This document shows, piece after piece, positions 49,321 to 60,778 of a stretch of DNA of 64,000 nt. Position numbers and translations under genes: made by a program. The notes under the pieces were generated by a model, which ran no database searches, was not told where the DNA came from, and worked only from the letters and a program-made list of their open reading frames with translations. Source of the DNA: Megascapheus bottae. Lineage: Eukaryota > Chordata > Mammalia > Rodentia > Geomyidae. The stretch covers positions 40,095,001 to 40,159,000 of the forward strand of contig JANJXV010000016.1 in the NCBI GenBank assembly GCA_024803745.1. Reading direction: 5' to 3'. Positions within the stretch are counted from its first letter, which is position 1; the number at the start of each line of letters is the position of its first letter.

Positions 49321-49510
49321 TTTTGTCTCATTATTTTGCTTCTTTTATGTTATGTTTTAAAAAAGAGGCAAATAGCTTTTTCACAGATTGACTTTGGACC
49401 ACAGGCCTCCACTGCCTACCTGTCACTGTGTATGGGTTAGATGAATGAGAATAAAAAATAAAATCTTGCTTGTCACTGTCTGTTATTTTCCAAGCATTAG
49501 CAATATTTTT

Positions 49511-49697
49511 TTGCCAGTCCTGGGCTTGAGCTCAGGGCCTGAGCACTGTCCTTGGACTTTTCAAGGCTAGAGCTCTACCACTTGAGCCTCAGCACCACTT
49601 CCGGCTTTTTTCTATGTATGTGGTACCGAGGAATCGAACCCGGGTCTTCATGCATGCTAGGCAAGCACTTTAACCACTCGGCAAAACTCCTGGCCCC
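49511..49697 (-). mobile_element. IDL-Geo SINE, antisense, with TSD
   Basis: The plus strand shows ttgccagtcctgggcttgag through ggaatcgaacccgggtc (an intact B-box on the minus strand) to ggcaaaactcctggcccc. A perfect 13-bp duplication, tagcaatattttt, lies at 49498-49510 and 49698-49710. Little divergence, hence probably young. Confidence 0.96.
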
Positions 49698-49896
49698 TAG
49701 CAATATTTTTATTGCAAGTTTAAAAGACATATCATGTGTCCCATTTTGTGCCATATGGTTCTTCACAAGTAGGCTGTATTTGTTTGCCTTGTTTATTCAG
49801 ATATATTCCTTTGAAACTGCAAGTTCCATCAACAGCAACAGTGTGACTGAATGGGTTAAAAAGGAAATGTAAAAGTGACATGTAAATTGAGTGTTT

Positions 49897-50132
49897 GTGG
49901 CTCCCACCAGAAATTGGAAATCCTCAGGAAGCTGAGATGTCAAGATCAAGATCAAGGTTTGCAGAAAGTCAGTGAGACTCATCTCAAAATAATCAGCAAA
50001 AACAGCTAGAAGAATCACCAAAAATGCTACAAGTCCAGCTGACTCAAGTGGTAGAGCACTAGCCTTGAACACAAATGCACAGGGACACTGCCCAGACTCT
50101 GAGTTCAAGCCCCAGGGCTGGCATATCCACAA

Positions 50133-50134
<2 letters not shown>
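49897..50134 (+). mobile_element. Old B1-Geo type dimeric SINE
   Basis: The left half retains a decayed Alu/B1-like block (cctcaggaagctgagatg), the middle gagactcatctcaaaataat, and the right half is clearer (gactcaagtggtagagcac, gagttcaagccccagggc). Its tail leads directly into the (AC)n repeat at 50135. Confidence 0.7.

Positions 50135-50187
<53 letters not shown>
50135..50187. repeat. (AC)n microsatellite
   Basis: About 26 uninterrupted dinucleotide units growing out of the tail of the SINE at 49897. Alternating purine-pyrimidine, so Z-DNA forming potential. The short valine/cysteine- or threonine/histidine-rich frames over it are artefacts. Confidence 0.97.
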
Positions 50188-50189
50188 AA

Positions 50190-52595
50190 GTAACATGCTT
50201 ACAGTTGCTTCACCTAAGAATCAAAATGTATCTCACACATTTACAATTTCTCTTGCTCAATGTCTGCACTTTTTATGAAGAAAGTAATTGAAATTTCTGG
50301 GTGTTTTTAGTTGTTCACATTGAGAATATCAGCCACGGGTCGCTGATATGATGAAGGCAGACTACATTCCTTTAGCAAATATGCTGATTAAATTGGTCTT
50401 CTCCTTCTATGTATAAAGCACTGTTTGCTGAAATTATGTTAAAAATAATGAAAGAATTTATTCTGATGATTTGACCTGTTTCACTGAACAAAGTAACAGC
50501 TGGAAAACTTTTCCACTTTCTTCTTGAAAAGGTAATTGTCACTGGATGCTGGAGGATTGTGCAAAGTTTGCTTACATGTTCACACAGGGTAATGTTTCAC
50601 AGGTGTCTGAAGTACTTTTCTCTCAGAAAATATTAAGAATATTAGAAAAGCAAAGAAATCACCTCTATAAGAAAATGTACCTTTGTTTTAAATTGTGCTT
50701 TAAACACATTATTAAAACTATGGATCTCAAGTACAGATTGCCTATTTTTATTGTTCTTCTATTGAAATTCTAATATAAAATAATTTCTTATGATTCAACC
50801 ACATTTTGGTCAATTTTGAAGCACTGTTTCCTAATTTCTCCTATTCTCATTCTATTCTAGCTGAGGTTTTGTTCTTTTCTACTTAAGCTGTGCTTTTGAC
50901 AATCCATTAACGGAATGTGAATGATAAAATCCCACCATCCCCTTAATTAAACCTTAAAGACAGCATTCAGTAATGTCTTTTCATGTCATTTATGACTATG
51001 TATTTAATGCTTTATGTGTATCTCTCTACCTCAAGCCAAAAAATAGAGGAAGATGAACACATTGCAGAAGACTGAGTCCAGTAGTGTTGGGCAGGCTAGA
51101 GAATTCCCTCTAGGAAAGGCGTGTAAGTACATCTACCACCTCTGTCACAGAGAGAGAGACCCCAGTACCTTTCAAGAGTCTTCAGAATTTGAGAATATAG
51201 TACATTTTAGACGGCTGTTTCATTTCATTTAATAGGAGATGAAAGAGTTTTAGAGCAGAAAAGAAGCACCCTCCTATAGTTGGGGGGAAAAAAAAGAAAA
51301 AAAAAAGGAAGTGGAAACAAATGACAGCAAAACAACACATTCCTCTTGTTGCTCTTAGACAAAAAATACGACTTCTCATAGGTCTTTATATTTCTTAAGG
51401 AAGAATTTATCTGCCTTCCCTGTCTTTTAAAGACAGACGTACTGAAAATACCCAATACAATCATAGAGGCAAATATCCAAGGCATATCACATTTTGCTAA
51501 GAAAATAATCATAGATTTCAAAACAATTTATCATTATCATTGCTTTAATGAACTTACAAAATATAATACCAAGATTAAAAGGAATGAAGTATAATTACTG
51601 AAGCAATATTCAAGATAATTTAATATGTGTAGAGAAGTATAAAATGGATAATAGATTCTTAATCACACTGAACTGCCTACAGAATTTAGACAGCTTCACA
51701 CATAGCTGTGCAAATATTGGCCAAGACAGTAATCTCAGTTCTAGATGCTTCTAATCTTATTAAACAGTGTCTGGAGATGCTTTAGTGGTGCTCTTCAGGA
51801 AATCAAGCCAGGAAAACAAGATACCATTTTAGATCATCCCAGTGTGAAAGGCTGGAATGTAGAAATGTAAAGCCAAGAAACAACAGCCTGTGAGCCCAGA
51901 GAAAGGTCAGAGGCCTTTGCTGATTGCCTCAGGTGCCTGGAGTGACAAAACAATACTTCCCCGATCATGGCTACTTCTTCCTTTATATCTGTCACATTTT
52001 TTTAACATTTTCGCTCATTGAAATCTAAAAGCATAAAGAAATAAGGGATCTCCAAGATGCAAACCAATATGGAACTGCCGGTTCTTCTTGACGGGCACAA
52101 GACCAAAGGATAGATAGCAGTCTGGCTCCATCATCACAGAGCTGCTAACATAGCAGCAAAGGAATGTATAGAAATGTGTGTGTGGAATGAAAGCCATGCA
52201 GTACCCATGCTCGTAGCATCTGCCATGTGTCAGTCCTGGGCGATGCTGGAAACCAGTACTGAGCACACATGAAGTCACAGTCACGACAAAGCCTGTGGTC
52301 CCGAGAGGACCATGGTTAATGGAAAGTCCTGACTATGACAAACAGGATCCCCTACCACAAACTGGGAGCCAAGTATCATGTCAAGGGTGAAGGAAGACAA
52401 ATGCTCACACAGTGGAAATCAGCAGTTCAACAGTAATGCCATAGCATTGTAACAACTTTGAATAACAGTTAAATTGTGCCAGCAAAATTTAGAAATAGAG
52501 TGAGTGTTGTGTAAATGTATACAAATATGTTCACTGAAATGAGGTAGATTCCATTGAGAACTCGAATAATGCAATTAGGAAGGCAAAGTCAGAGG
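50190..52595. other. Unique DNA
   Basis: No gene or named repeat. An A/G-rich run at 51281-51310 is the only low-complexity part. Confidence 0.45.
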
Positions 52596-52599
52596 TCAA

Positions 52600-52860
52600 G
52601 GAAATTAACACCAGGATGTGGGTGCTTGAAAGGGGTGGGGTGGGATCAAGGGGAATGAAGAGGAGGAGAAGGGAAGTATGCAGTCAAGAATTACAGGTGT
52701 AGGCTATGTAATTGAGAACGCTGAGGGGAATGGGCATAGGATGGATGGATGTGGAGGTGGAAAGGAATAGTATTGATCAGGTTCAGTGTATTCATAACTT
52801 GCTGTGTGAAATGGCAATTCTTTTGTACAACTACTGAGAGATTAAAAAAATCAGAAAAAA
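52600..52860 (+). mobile_element. Possible old L1-type 3' end
   Basis: A purine-rich tract (ggggtggggtgggatcaagg, then gaagaggaggagaaggg) is followed by 'gtgtattcataacttgctg', 'gaaatggcaattcttttgta' and 'caactactgagagattaaaa'. The layout and end resemble the 3' termini of older mammalian L1 subfamilies. No ORF2 sequence remains, so the call is tentative. Confidence 0.35.
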
Positions 52861-53201
52861 TACACACTTTAAAGAAGTAAAATGTGCTTGTAAATACAAG
52901 AAAATGATTTTTTTTATCAACAAAGCAGTTTGTAGTAATTTGTCCTTAAGACACAAATTGCTGAAACTTGGGTCAACAATGATTGACCATCATTTCAATC
53001 TTGACCTTGAAGAAGTTTCTACTGAAGTAGCTGATGCCTGTAATCTCCGTGCGTGTGTGTCCTTGAGATGTCTGCCATGTGCAAAGGGCTTTCCATCCAA
53101 AATTTCACGCTGTCTCAAAAGGATTCCTTTTAAGTAAGTGTCTTTGCCCTTTTTCTTTATTTCTGCTCTTGATAAAAATGTCTTTAGTGCAGCAATAGAA
53201 A

Positions 53202-53365
53202 GGATAATGATAATATTTACTGACTACCAGCAACAAGTCAGGCAATCTAAGTGCATCAATTCACAACATCTTTGCCAGGCATTTTGAGATAGCAATAAAT
53301 AGAAGAGATAGGATCTGAATGCCAGAAGCTTGCCTTTGGAGACAAAGCTTATCATTCCCAGGCCA
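53202..53365 (-). repeat. MIR SINE fragment, antisense
   Basis: The reverse-MIR landmarks appear in order: gataatatttactgactacc, caggcaatctaagtgcatc, aattcacaacatctttgcc, ggatctgaatgccagaagc, and an end equivalent to the left part of the SINE. It is ancient and strongly diverged. Confidence 0.6.
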
Positions 53366-53984
53366 GGGTGCTTCTCCAGAAGGAGCAACAGGAATATAAA
53401 TCAAGTGGCTTTATGAAGGAAACTCTCTGACCCTGTGTGACTCCATAATTTAGTAAGTTATCTATCTAGAGATTCTACCCCACCAAATACCATGTTTATC
53501 TTAATGCCTTGGTATTTAGAGTTGTTAATATTTATGTAGATGAGTGACAGAAATTTCATTCATCTTACATTTAATCCTTAAAAGCATCTCTGTAAGAGAG
53601 AGTTTTAGGGTAATTTGGTGACGATTACCTTAAGTTGGGCATGGAATTCAACAGCATAATTACTTGGTCTTAGAATGTTTCCTTTGAATGAAGAGTAAAG
53701 AAAACTCTGCACAAAATCAACCACTCTGAGAAATGACTGAACTGGAGAACACATAGTTCTATGGAATTTTTAACTTACTATGAAAACCTTCAACAAGCCA
53801 CACTCAAGCCAAGAGGCACAGGCCGTGAGCAATATCTTTGGGTGTCTCAGTTTTTGTGAGGAGATGAACATGCTTAAATTCCAGGGGAAATCAAAACCAA
53901 AGTGGGCTTGTGAGAAACTGAACATTGAAGCAGCATATTATTGCAATAACCCCAAAGAGATACATTTGTGTGTTCATCCAGCTC

Positions 53985-54290
53985 AAGGAGTTGGAAGTCC
54001 AAATCAGACCCACTGGGTTTATACAGGGCTAAAGTTTCCTGCAGTTTCCAGGAGACAACCAATTTCCTTATATTTTCCAGCTTCTGGACTTTGCATACCC
54101 ACCTAGACCCATGAACCCTTCTTTATAGAAGTGTAACATTTTATTTCCTTCATAATATCTTCCAGTACAACTCTGGAATCTTTAATAGAATCCTACTCAT
54201 ATGATCCCTCCTGCCATTTAATAAGATATGGTTAACAGGTTTTAGAAATGAGGGTAGGGAATCTTGGTGGGACAATCTGGACAAATCTGG
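53985..54290 (-). mobile_element. Possible MLT1-type LTR fragment, antisense
   Basis: The pieces 'gttggaagtccaaatcag', 'gggctaaagtttcctgcag' and 'tattttccagcttctgg' resemble the antisense 3' half of MLT1-type LTRs ('ctggaggccagaagtcc...cttgcctcttccagcttctgg'). The distal part is weakly matched. The 108-codon plus frame at 53780-54106 partly overlaps and is not supported as a gene. Confidence 0.4.
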
Positions 54291-54294
54291 TGAC

Positions 54295-55670
54295 CCTAAA
54301 TCTCTTAACCTCCCAATCTTTTCAACTCAAGCCCATGCAGAGTTAATTGTTTAGTATGCCACTAGAACACAGTATCTGAAGTTTCCTAATATTTACTGAA
54401 CATAGGACATTTTCCTGTGGCATTGAAGCTATGAGATCTGGTTCTATTACTGTCTACAAGACCAGAACCAAAGGTATCAAGTACTGCTCAAAGTGTTTGA
54501 TTTCATCCTTGACATGGAATGCAGGGAATTTCATCCTGTCTACTGATTCAGTTTACACTTTGCTGAGATCGCTAAAGAGTAAGAAATTATCTTTAATGAA
54601 AATTTCAACCAAGTTACAAAGTTATATTCTATAGGCAATGGCATACTATGGCACCAACTCTGCTTAGGAGGTACAGTTAAGAGGGTGGGAAAATTAACCC
54701 TCCTCATTCCTTTGTTTAATTGTGCACAGAAAATGCTGACAGATTTGTCATTCGACACAGTTGGCAAAAATGTCAGCATTGTAGCTTGAGACATCTCAGA
54801 GTCTGGAATACGAACCTGTTCTCAGAATTCTCTGATGCTTCCATTTGCCCTTGTCTAAGGAGAAAGAAAAAAATAAATAACAACAACAAAAAGAACATGT
54901 ATTAGATGAAAATCTGTGTGAGATGAAATCTTTTTTTTTTTGAGTCAGAGCATTCCAAAGTGAAAACAAATCTGTAATGAGGGACTTTCTACAGATCCCT
55001 ACCCAGAGGCAAGAACTGGGAAGATTCCTGTGCAGTAAGAAATAATCACAGCCTTGAGAAGTTCAAGAAGGTCTTTGGTTTGCAGCCACAGGATGAAATC
55101 TGCAGAAAGGTGGAGATGTGTGTGGAGGAATCAGGCCTGGGCTTTCCCCCATGAGCTGGGAGTGAGGAGCAGCTCAGAGATGGCTGCCCCATGGAGACAG
55201 GGAGGCCAGCACCGCGGCTGCTCTGGTGAAATGGTAGAGGACCTCCAGGATCTCATGGCATCTAGCCAGAATCTCAGCCCATGCTGGTTCTGACACTTAC
55301 ACCAGCACAATGCCCAACAAAACGAGCTTCCCCTTCCCCTTCTCCACTTACCTGCTGTAGAGACATGAGAGGAGAGAAGATTTCTAAAGCCATACGGAAG
55401 GCAACTTAATTCCTGTATAGTTCATCAAGGGTCACTTGAACAGATGCTTTTAACGGGATGTATTCACTCAAGAGTATGAAGTAGCAAAGTAAAAACCATT
55501 AGTCTACTAGAAAGGAATACCCTCTCCTGGAATTAATAAAGGACTTGGTCTGCTGAAATGCATTCTCATGTACTCTGTTACTCATGCATATACAATTCTC
55601 AACACAAATCTCACGTGTAATCTTTCAGGCTTCAACAACCCATAAATAATCCCACCATAGCATTATTCTT
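54295..55670. other. Unique DNA
   Basis: No gene or named repeat. The 55.05-55.29 kb part is GC-richer with an open frame of 79 codons that shows no motif. Confidence 0.4.
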
Positions 55671-55675
55671 TTTAT

Positions 55676-55880
55676 AGCAGGGTTTCTTATCAATGGCTCT
55701 ATTGGCATTTTTAGGCAAAATCATTCTTCCCATGGGTCATGTCTCCATACTGGGAATACTGTCTATGCTGGACCCTCCCACCTGTGCTCATGACAATCAA
55801 TCATGGGTATGGCAATTTACCAACATTGTTGTTAAATGTCCATGGAGGAAAAATTTATTCCCACATCCCAGAGGGTACTC
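55676..55880 (+). mobile_element. MER5A-like DNA transposon fossil (hAT-Charlie)
   Basis: Landmarks in order: gggtttcttatcaatggctc, tattggcattttt, then a diverged middle, then ttgttgttaaatgtccatgg, aggaaaaatttattccca and cccagagggtactc. These correspond to the MER5A 'ctctattgacattttgg', 'attgccaaatgtcccctgg' and 'gcaaaattgcccc' parts. More diverged than the copy at 5168, and in the same orientation. Confidence 0.65.
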
Positions 55881-55884
55881 AAGG

Positions 55885-58170
55885 TCAAGCCTGCATGTTA
55901 CCGCATAAGTAATACACAGAAAGATCAATGCAAGATGAGGTATATTTAAAATAATTTAAAGGAAGAGTCATATAGCCTTATGACCCACACATAAGATTGT
56001 GACCTTCTCTCTGTATAAAGTTTGTTTGTTTTCTGTTTTATTTTTTAATCCCGGAAATGTAGTAAACAGATTTAAGCATGGAAACCATACCTAATGATTG
56101 CTTTTCTGATGCTTAGGCATGGCAGAAATAAAATGCTTTCTTGTCATTTATAGCTCTTTGTTTGAGGCTGCTGTAAAGGATATGGTAAAGCAATCAAATT
56201 AGAGTAAAAAAATTAAATAATACTTTTATTTTGTTTAACAGCTTTAGAAATATAGTAGTTGTTTGTACTTCCAAACTCTGTCCTTCAAATTATCCACATG
56301 ACAACATTTTCAAAGATGGAACTACAAAAAATTGAGATATTATACATGATAAACTGATAAGCCTTTTCTCTGATGAATTATGAAAGAAACTTACCAGACA
56401 GTAGTAAAAAAAAATTAATGTGGAGACACGTGATTTTATTTCTTCTGAAAGAAAAGAAGTCCCAAAGTGAACTCACCTCTCTAGTCGTAAAGATGGATTT
56501 TCAAGCCAATAAAACCCATGGGTACAATCTTCAGAACTGAAGGAGAACATGATTTCTCCAGCTTCATTCAACTCTTACCAATATATCTATATATTTGGAA
56601 GGGTTTTTTTTCTCACTTATTTGCTGGAGTTATTTCTCTATAAACAGTAAACCTCAGAGAGCAGTCCATGAAAACCCTGCCTGGAAGAAAGGTACATTAA
56701 AAGTTTAAAGCAGTGATTTCATACCATTGCTCAGATTAAGTTTTTTTTTTAAATCTTCAGTATTACAGCATGATAAAGAAAATCAAATAAATTTCACTCA
56801 TGAGGTTTTTCCCCAGAGCTTCTGATTGACAGTGAAAATGTCAGGAGAAAATTAATGCACACATCCAGCAGTTGCTTTGAGACTCAAAAGCAACCCTTAA
56901 TTCCTGCACCAAACGAGGAAGCAAGGCTGACAGGATAAAGAACAGTCTGTTGCTGTGCTCTAGGACAAGAGGGGTCTCAGCTGGAAACTTAGGCAAGAGG
57001 ATGAAGCCTTGCAGTATTGAGTATTATTTAGCAGCATGAAATCAAGACATTTATGGTTACAAATGACAATGGGGGGGGGAAAGTCTTTTTTAATGAGTGC
57101 TGAGGCAAACCATGATCAAAGGGATTTCAATCTAGACAAGGTGGGTGGAGTCAGACATTGTTCTGTCCTCCTTCCAAGTCTAGCTGAGTCCCCTGGGTGG
57201 CAATGCACAGTGGAAGGCAGACAGAAGCAGGCAGATCGCCCAGGGAGCTCAGACAGCAGTGGAACAGGGGAGCCTGGCTGCTGGGTTTCTCTTTGCCTCT
57301 TGTACGCAGAGGATGAGTGCCAGAAGACAGTGGCTACTGGGACCCCAACACCCTAAGACTATTTTCCATGACCAAATGTTTAAGAAAGGAGGACATTTTC
57401 AGCAGTGTCTATCCTGATTCAATCAAATTCCGCAGTGGGAAAACGCAGCATCCTTCACCCCAAAATCAACTTCATTTCAACCGACTCTAGAGAAAGGACA
57501 AATTCCAGAAGTGGAGGCTCCTCTCTTGCAAAGGACAAATGTCAAACTAAGTAAACACATTGGGTGAAATACTGTTTTATAAATATCTTTATTGTTCTTC
57601 ATCTCTCCTCAGATTTGAATTGTTAAAGTCACATAGCAACCACAGGTATCCCTGAAGCACACAAATCCAGATTCATCTGCTAATTGTTTTGGTTGTTACT
57701 CCTGGAATCAAGGAACTGCTATGTCCACTCTTCTTGTACCAGGAGGACAACTTTGCTGCAGTTTTTGACAAGTGGCAGAAGTCGGAAGGAGAGGAAGAGT
57801 AGTAATAAAGGGTTCGATACAGTCATCCCCACAGGAGGAAAACTATTGGAGATGTTTGATTTTGATAAGAAGAAATGGGAAGGGAGAAGATAAACAGTCT
57901 TCACAGGTTTCAAAAAAAGTGAGGGTCCCTCTACACAGAATCCAGTGGCCTGAGATCCCTGGGCTAAAACTGGCCCTGGTAGTCACAACCCCAGAGCCTT
58001 GAAAGCAGTGGTCACATGGTGATTGGGTAACAGAGAAGAGGAGAACCTCCATGAAATCATTACAACAGCATCCACCATCTGTGCAGAGGCAACAGTGAAC
58101 ACCTCCACCAGAGAGACCCAGGTTCAAACAAAAACTGTACAGCAAAGGGAGCCGGGAAAGGTGAACAGAT
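55885..58170. other. Unique DNA
   Basis: No named repeat or gene. A run of nine G's occurs near 57071. The frame 57036-57356 (106 codons) has no recognisable feature. Confidence 0.45.
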
Positions 58171-58174
58171 AGAT

Positions 58175-58180
58175 GGGGGG

Positions 58181-58222
<42 letters not shown>

Positions 58223-58255
58223 GAGAGAGACAGAGAGACAGAGAGAGACAGAGAC

Positions 58256-58286
<31 letters not shown>

Positions 58287-58343
58287 CAGAGAGAGACAGA
58301 GAGACAGAGTCAGGGACAGAGACAGAGACAGAGAGGAGAAGAA
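58175..58343. repeat. Compound (GA)n/(GACA)n purine-rich repeat
   Basis: Starts with a G run and (GA)n, then mixed GAGACA and (GACA)n units, for about 170 bp. The arginine/glutamate- or serine/leucine-rich frames across both strands are consequences of the repeat. Long purine tracts of this kind can form triplex (H-DNA) structures. Confidence 0.95.
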
Positions 58344-59955
58344 CAAGTAAAGAGTGGGAGGTTGGGGGGGAGGTAGGAAGAGGAAGAGAAGGACAATGAT
58401 GTAATTAAGAACTGAATCACAGAGTAATGTGCTTGATACATGGGTCTCTTCTTTTATTCCTTTCACTAATTCTCTTTGAGATCAAGGGCACATGTCTTGG
58501 TTAAGATACTTAGGACAACTCTTCTTTCTCACATTTAGGTATGAAGAGGAATCTAAGTCATGTTACCAAATGCAAACTAATCAGGAAAGGAAATGGTGAG
58601 ATGAGCTTTTAGGTCACTTATTAGAGATAGGCCACATAGCTAAAAGAGCCCATTTCTTAAAGCAGCAAGAGTTAATCTGGTAGAATGGCTTGTTTGTAAT
58701 GACACTAAGAAATCAATCAATGTGGCTAAACTGTTTCCCATTTAACTTCTGGCCTTTGTCAGATTCTTATTTTCTTTATTTGGACGGTATTGAAACTTCC
58801 ATGACAAGTAAATTTCAGGCAACCAAACATAAATTGTTTAGACTCCCCCCCCCCAGGCCTTTTTCTCCCCAAACCTTGTAATGTCTGAGTTCTAAAAAAC
58901 AATCAGTTAAAGAGGATTTTCAAGAATGTATAGGATTCAGGGGATCAAGTGTTCATACAAAATGGTCCATTAAGGAACTGCATAAGGCAGTATTTATTCA
59001 GAGGCCTAGCAAATAGTCTCTTCTAGAATTTCTTTATAGAGAAGGCACTTACCTGTCGCATTTCACTGCTGCCAGTGCTATTAATGAGCTTTCTGCTTTT
59101 CTGAGGTTTCTGATCATGGTAGTTTCTCTGGCCCAGTAGACAGTTCCACACTTCTCAGAGGGCCTGTTTGTACATCTGAAGGGCGGAGTTTTGCCCACCT
59201 CTCTGTAAAGCTTCAGATGTACCCAGCTTGTCTGAGATGGGGTACACATCCTATCTCAAGAATAACCCTGCTATGTCTTTCCTTTCCAGGGTAGATGCAT
59301 TCTGTTTTGTCTGATGAGGTTTAGACAAAAATCCTTAATTGATTTTCATGAGACGAAGTCATAATCTATTCTTTGCAGGCATGCTTGCTCTCAGAAAACA
59401 AACACAGTTCTTGATAAGCAATGGGAAGTTGGGGAAAGCCCATTACAATGATACTTGCTATTTCAAGATAGAAATATAGTGGCATTAGTATCATTGTAGA
59501 GTTTGTAGATAATTTAAAGGTTATTACTAATGCTATGCATCTCACTGGGGAATAATGAGTCGGCTTTCCCCTGACAGGCATTTACAGCCTCCAGGAACAT
59601 TTTCTCCACAACAAAATTTCCTTTTTAAATTGTGTTTATCCTTCTCTTTACTATACCACTCAACTCTGCAAAGCATACTGTATTTATATACATATTTTGC
59701 ATATGTATTAGAACGAATAAACAAAGAAATGATCTTTTCTTCCTTTCTGCATTTAAAAGAAACCATATCATGTATGCAGATTAAAGGTGATATACTGTAT
59801 TTTATATTGTTATTTGTATCTTAAAAAAAGACTAGCAAGATACTGGTTACTAACTAATGCTAGAGAGGCAGAGAGAAGATTATTGTGCCTGCTATGTAAG
59901 GTCTCCTAACTAGGAAAGAGCTTTCTTTCCTCAACTTCTCTGTGTGGCTGCTCTA
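58344..59955. other. Unique DNA
   Basis: A short homopolymer of C's sits near 58844-58854. No gene or named repeat. Confidence 0.45.
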
Positions 59956-59970
59956 AGAACAAAGTGCTAG

Positions 59971-60731
59971 TATGGAGGTTCCCCATAGAGCTCTCCTATG
60001 ACCCAGCAATTCCACTACTTGGCATTTACCCAATCGCCCAGAAACAAGGGCATACTAAATCTACTAGCACAATGATGTTCATTGCAGCACTATTTACCAT
60101 AGCAAAGATATGGAACCAACCCAGATGTCCCTCAGTTGATGAGTGGATCAACAAGATGTGGTACTTATACACAATGGAATTCTATGCTGCTATCAGAAAG
60201 AACAACATCGCCCCATTTGTAAGGAAATGGAAAGACTTAGAAAAGATCATATTAAGTGAAGTAAGCCAGACTCAAAGGAACATAGGCTCAATGGTTTCCC
60301 TCATTTGTCATAATCAGTAGAAACCTTGGGCTCTCCTAGCAGAGATTTGCAATAGAGCAAAACCTAGATACATTAAGGCCATATAGTATGACACTAAATG
60401 AAAGGACCTCCAGGATATAGAAACAAAAGCCACATAATGAGTGATTGTTGTCCTTAATGTACTATGTTATCTCTCATCTCTTTTACTGTCCCTTGGTTAT
60501 CTCATATTGGTACAGTATTTTACCTTGTTGTCTGATATATTGTATATATGCTTATTTGGTTATTTGAAATGGGATAGGGAAGGGGGAAAACAAAAAGAAG
60601 GGATGGGGTAGGGGGAGGGAAATGGGGACCAAGGCATGAGAAAGGGTATCAATGTTTGTGAAGTAATGCACCTTCTCTTTGGTGAATATAATGTAATTCT
60701 TCTATTAATTACAATAAAAATATACGGAAAA
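59971..60731 (+). mobile_element. 5'-truncated L1 with TSD
   Basis: Contains the last ~350 bp of ORF2 and the complete 3' UTR ending attacAATAAAaa plus a short interrupted A tail. A 16-bp duplication with one mismatch, aagaacaaagtgctag / aagaacaatgtgctag, flanks it at 59955-59970 and 60732-60747. It is the closest relative of the element at 38330 in this window. It cannot move by itself. Confidence 0.95.
59973..60320 (+). pseudogene. L1 ORF2 C-terminal end, uninterrupted
   Basis: The frame covers the final ~115 residues of ORF2p, with the DPAIPLLGIYP and [10 protein letters not shown] blocks, and ends at the TAG at 60318-60320. No internal stop is present, unlike the copy at 38352. It is still only a fragment: the endonuclease, reverse transcriptase and cysteine motif regions are absent because of 5' truncation. 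Confidence 0.92.
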
Positions 60732-60767
60732 AAGAACAATGTGCTAGAAATCCCGCATTCTGCTGAC

Positions 60768-60778
60768 CTCTCTCTCCC

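Noticed and set aside
20043..49697. tRNA-like sequences with A- and B-boxes
   Set aside because: They belong to the left monomers of IDL-Geo SINEs, lack a cloverleaf with proper acceptor pairing, and are followed by the right monomer and an A tail. They are not tRNA genes.
22627..49872. Repeated open frames with similar leucine/serine-rich products at 22627, 34617, 39030, 48600 and 49552
   Set aside because: All are the same antisense reading of the IDL-Geo SINE; the similarity reflects the repeat, not a gene family.
53555..53605. Possible further MIR fragment (catcttacatttaatccttaaaagc)
   Set aside because: The match is about 40 bp and too weak to separate from chance.
53780..54106. 108-codon plus-strand open frame
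   Set aside because: Partly overlaps a probable antisense MaLR fragment and shows no protein family motif.
58060..58466. Long arginine/glutamate- or serine/leucine-rich frames
   Set aside because: They are translations of the GA/GACA simple repeat on either strand.
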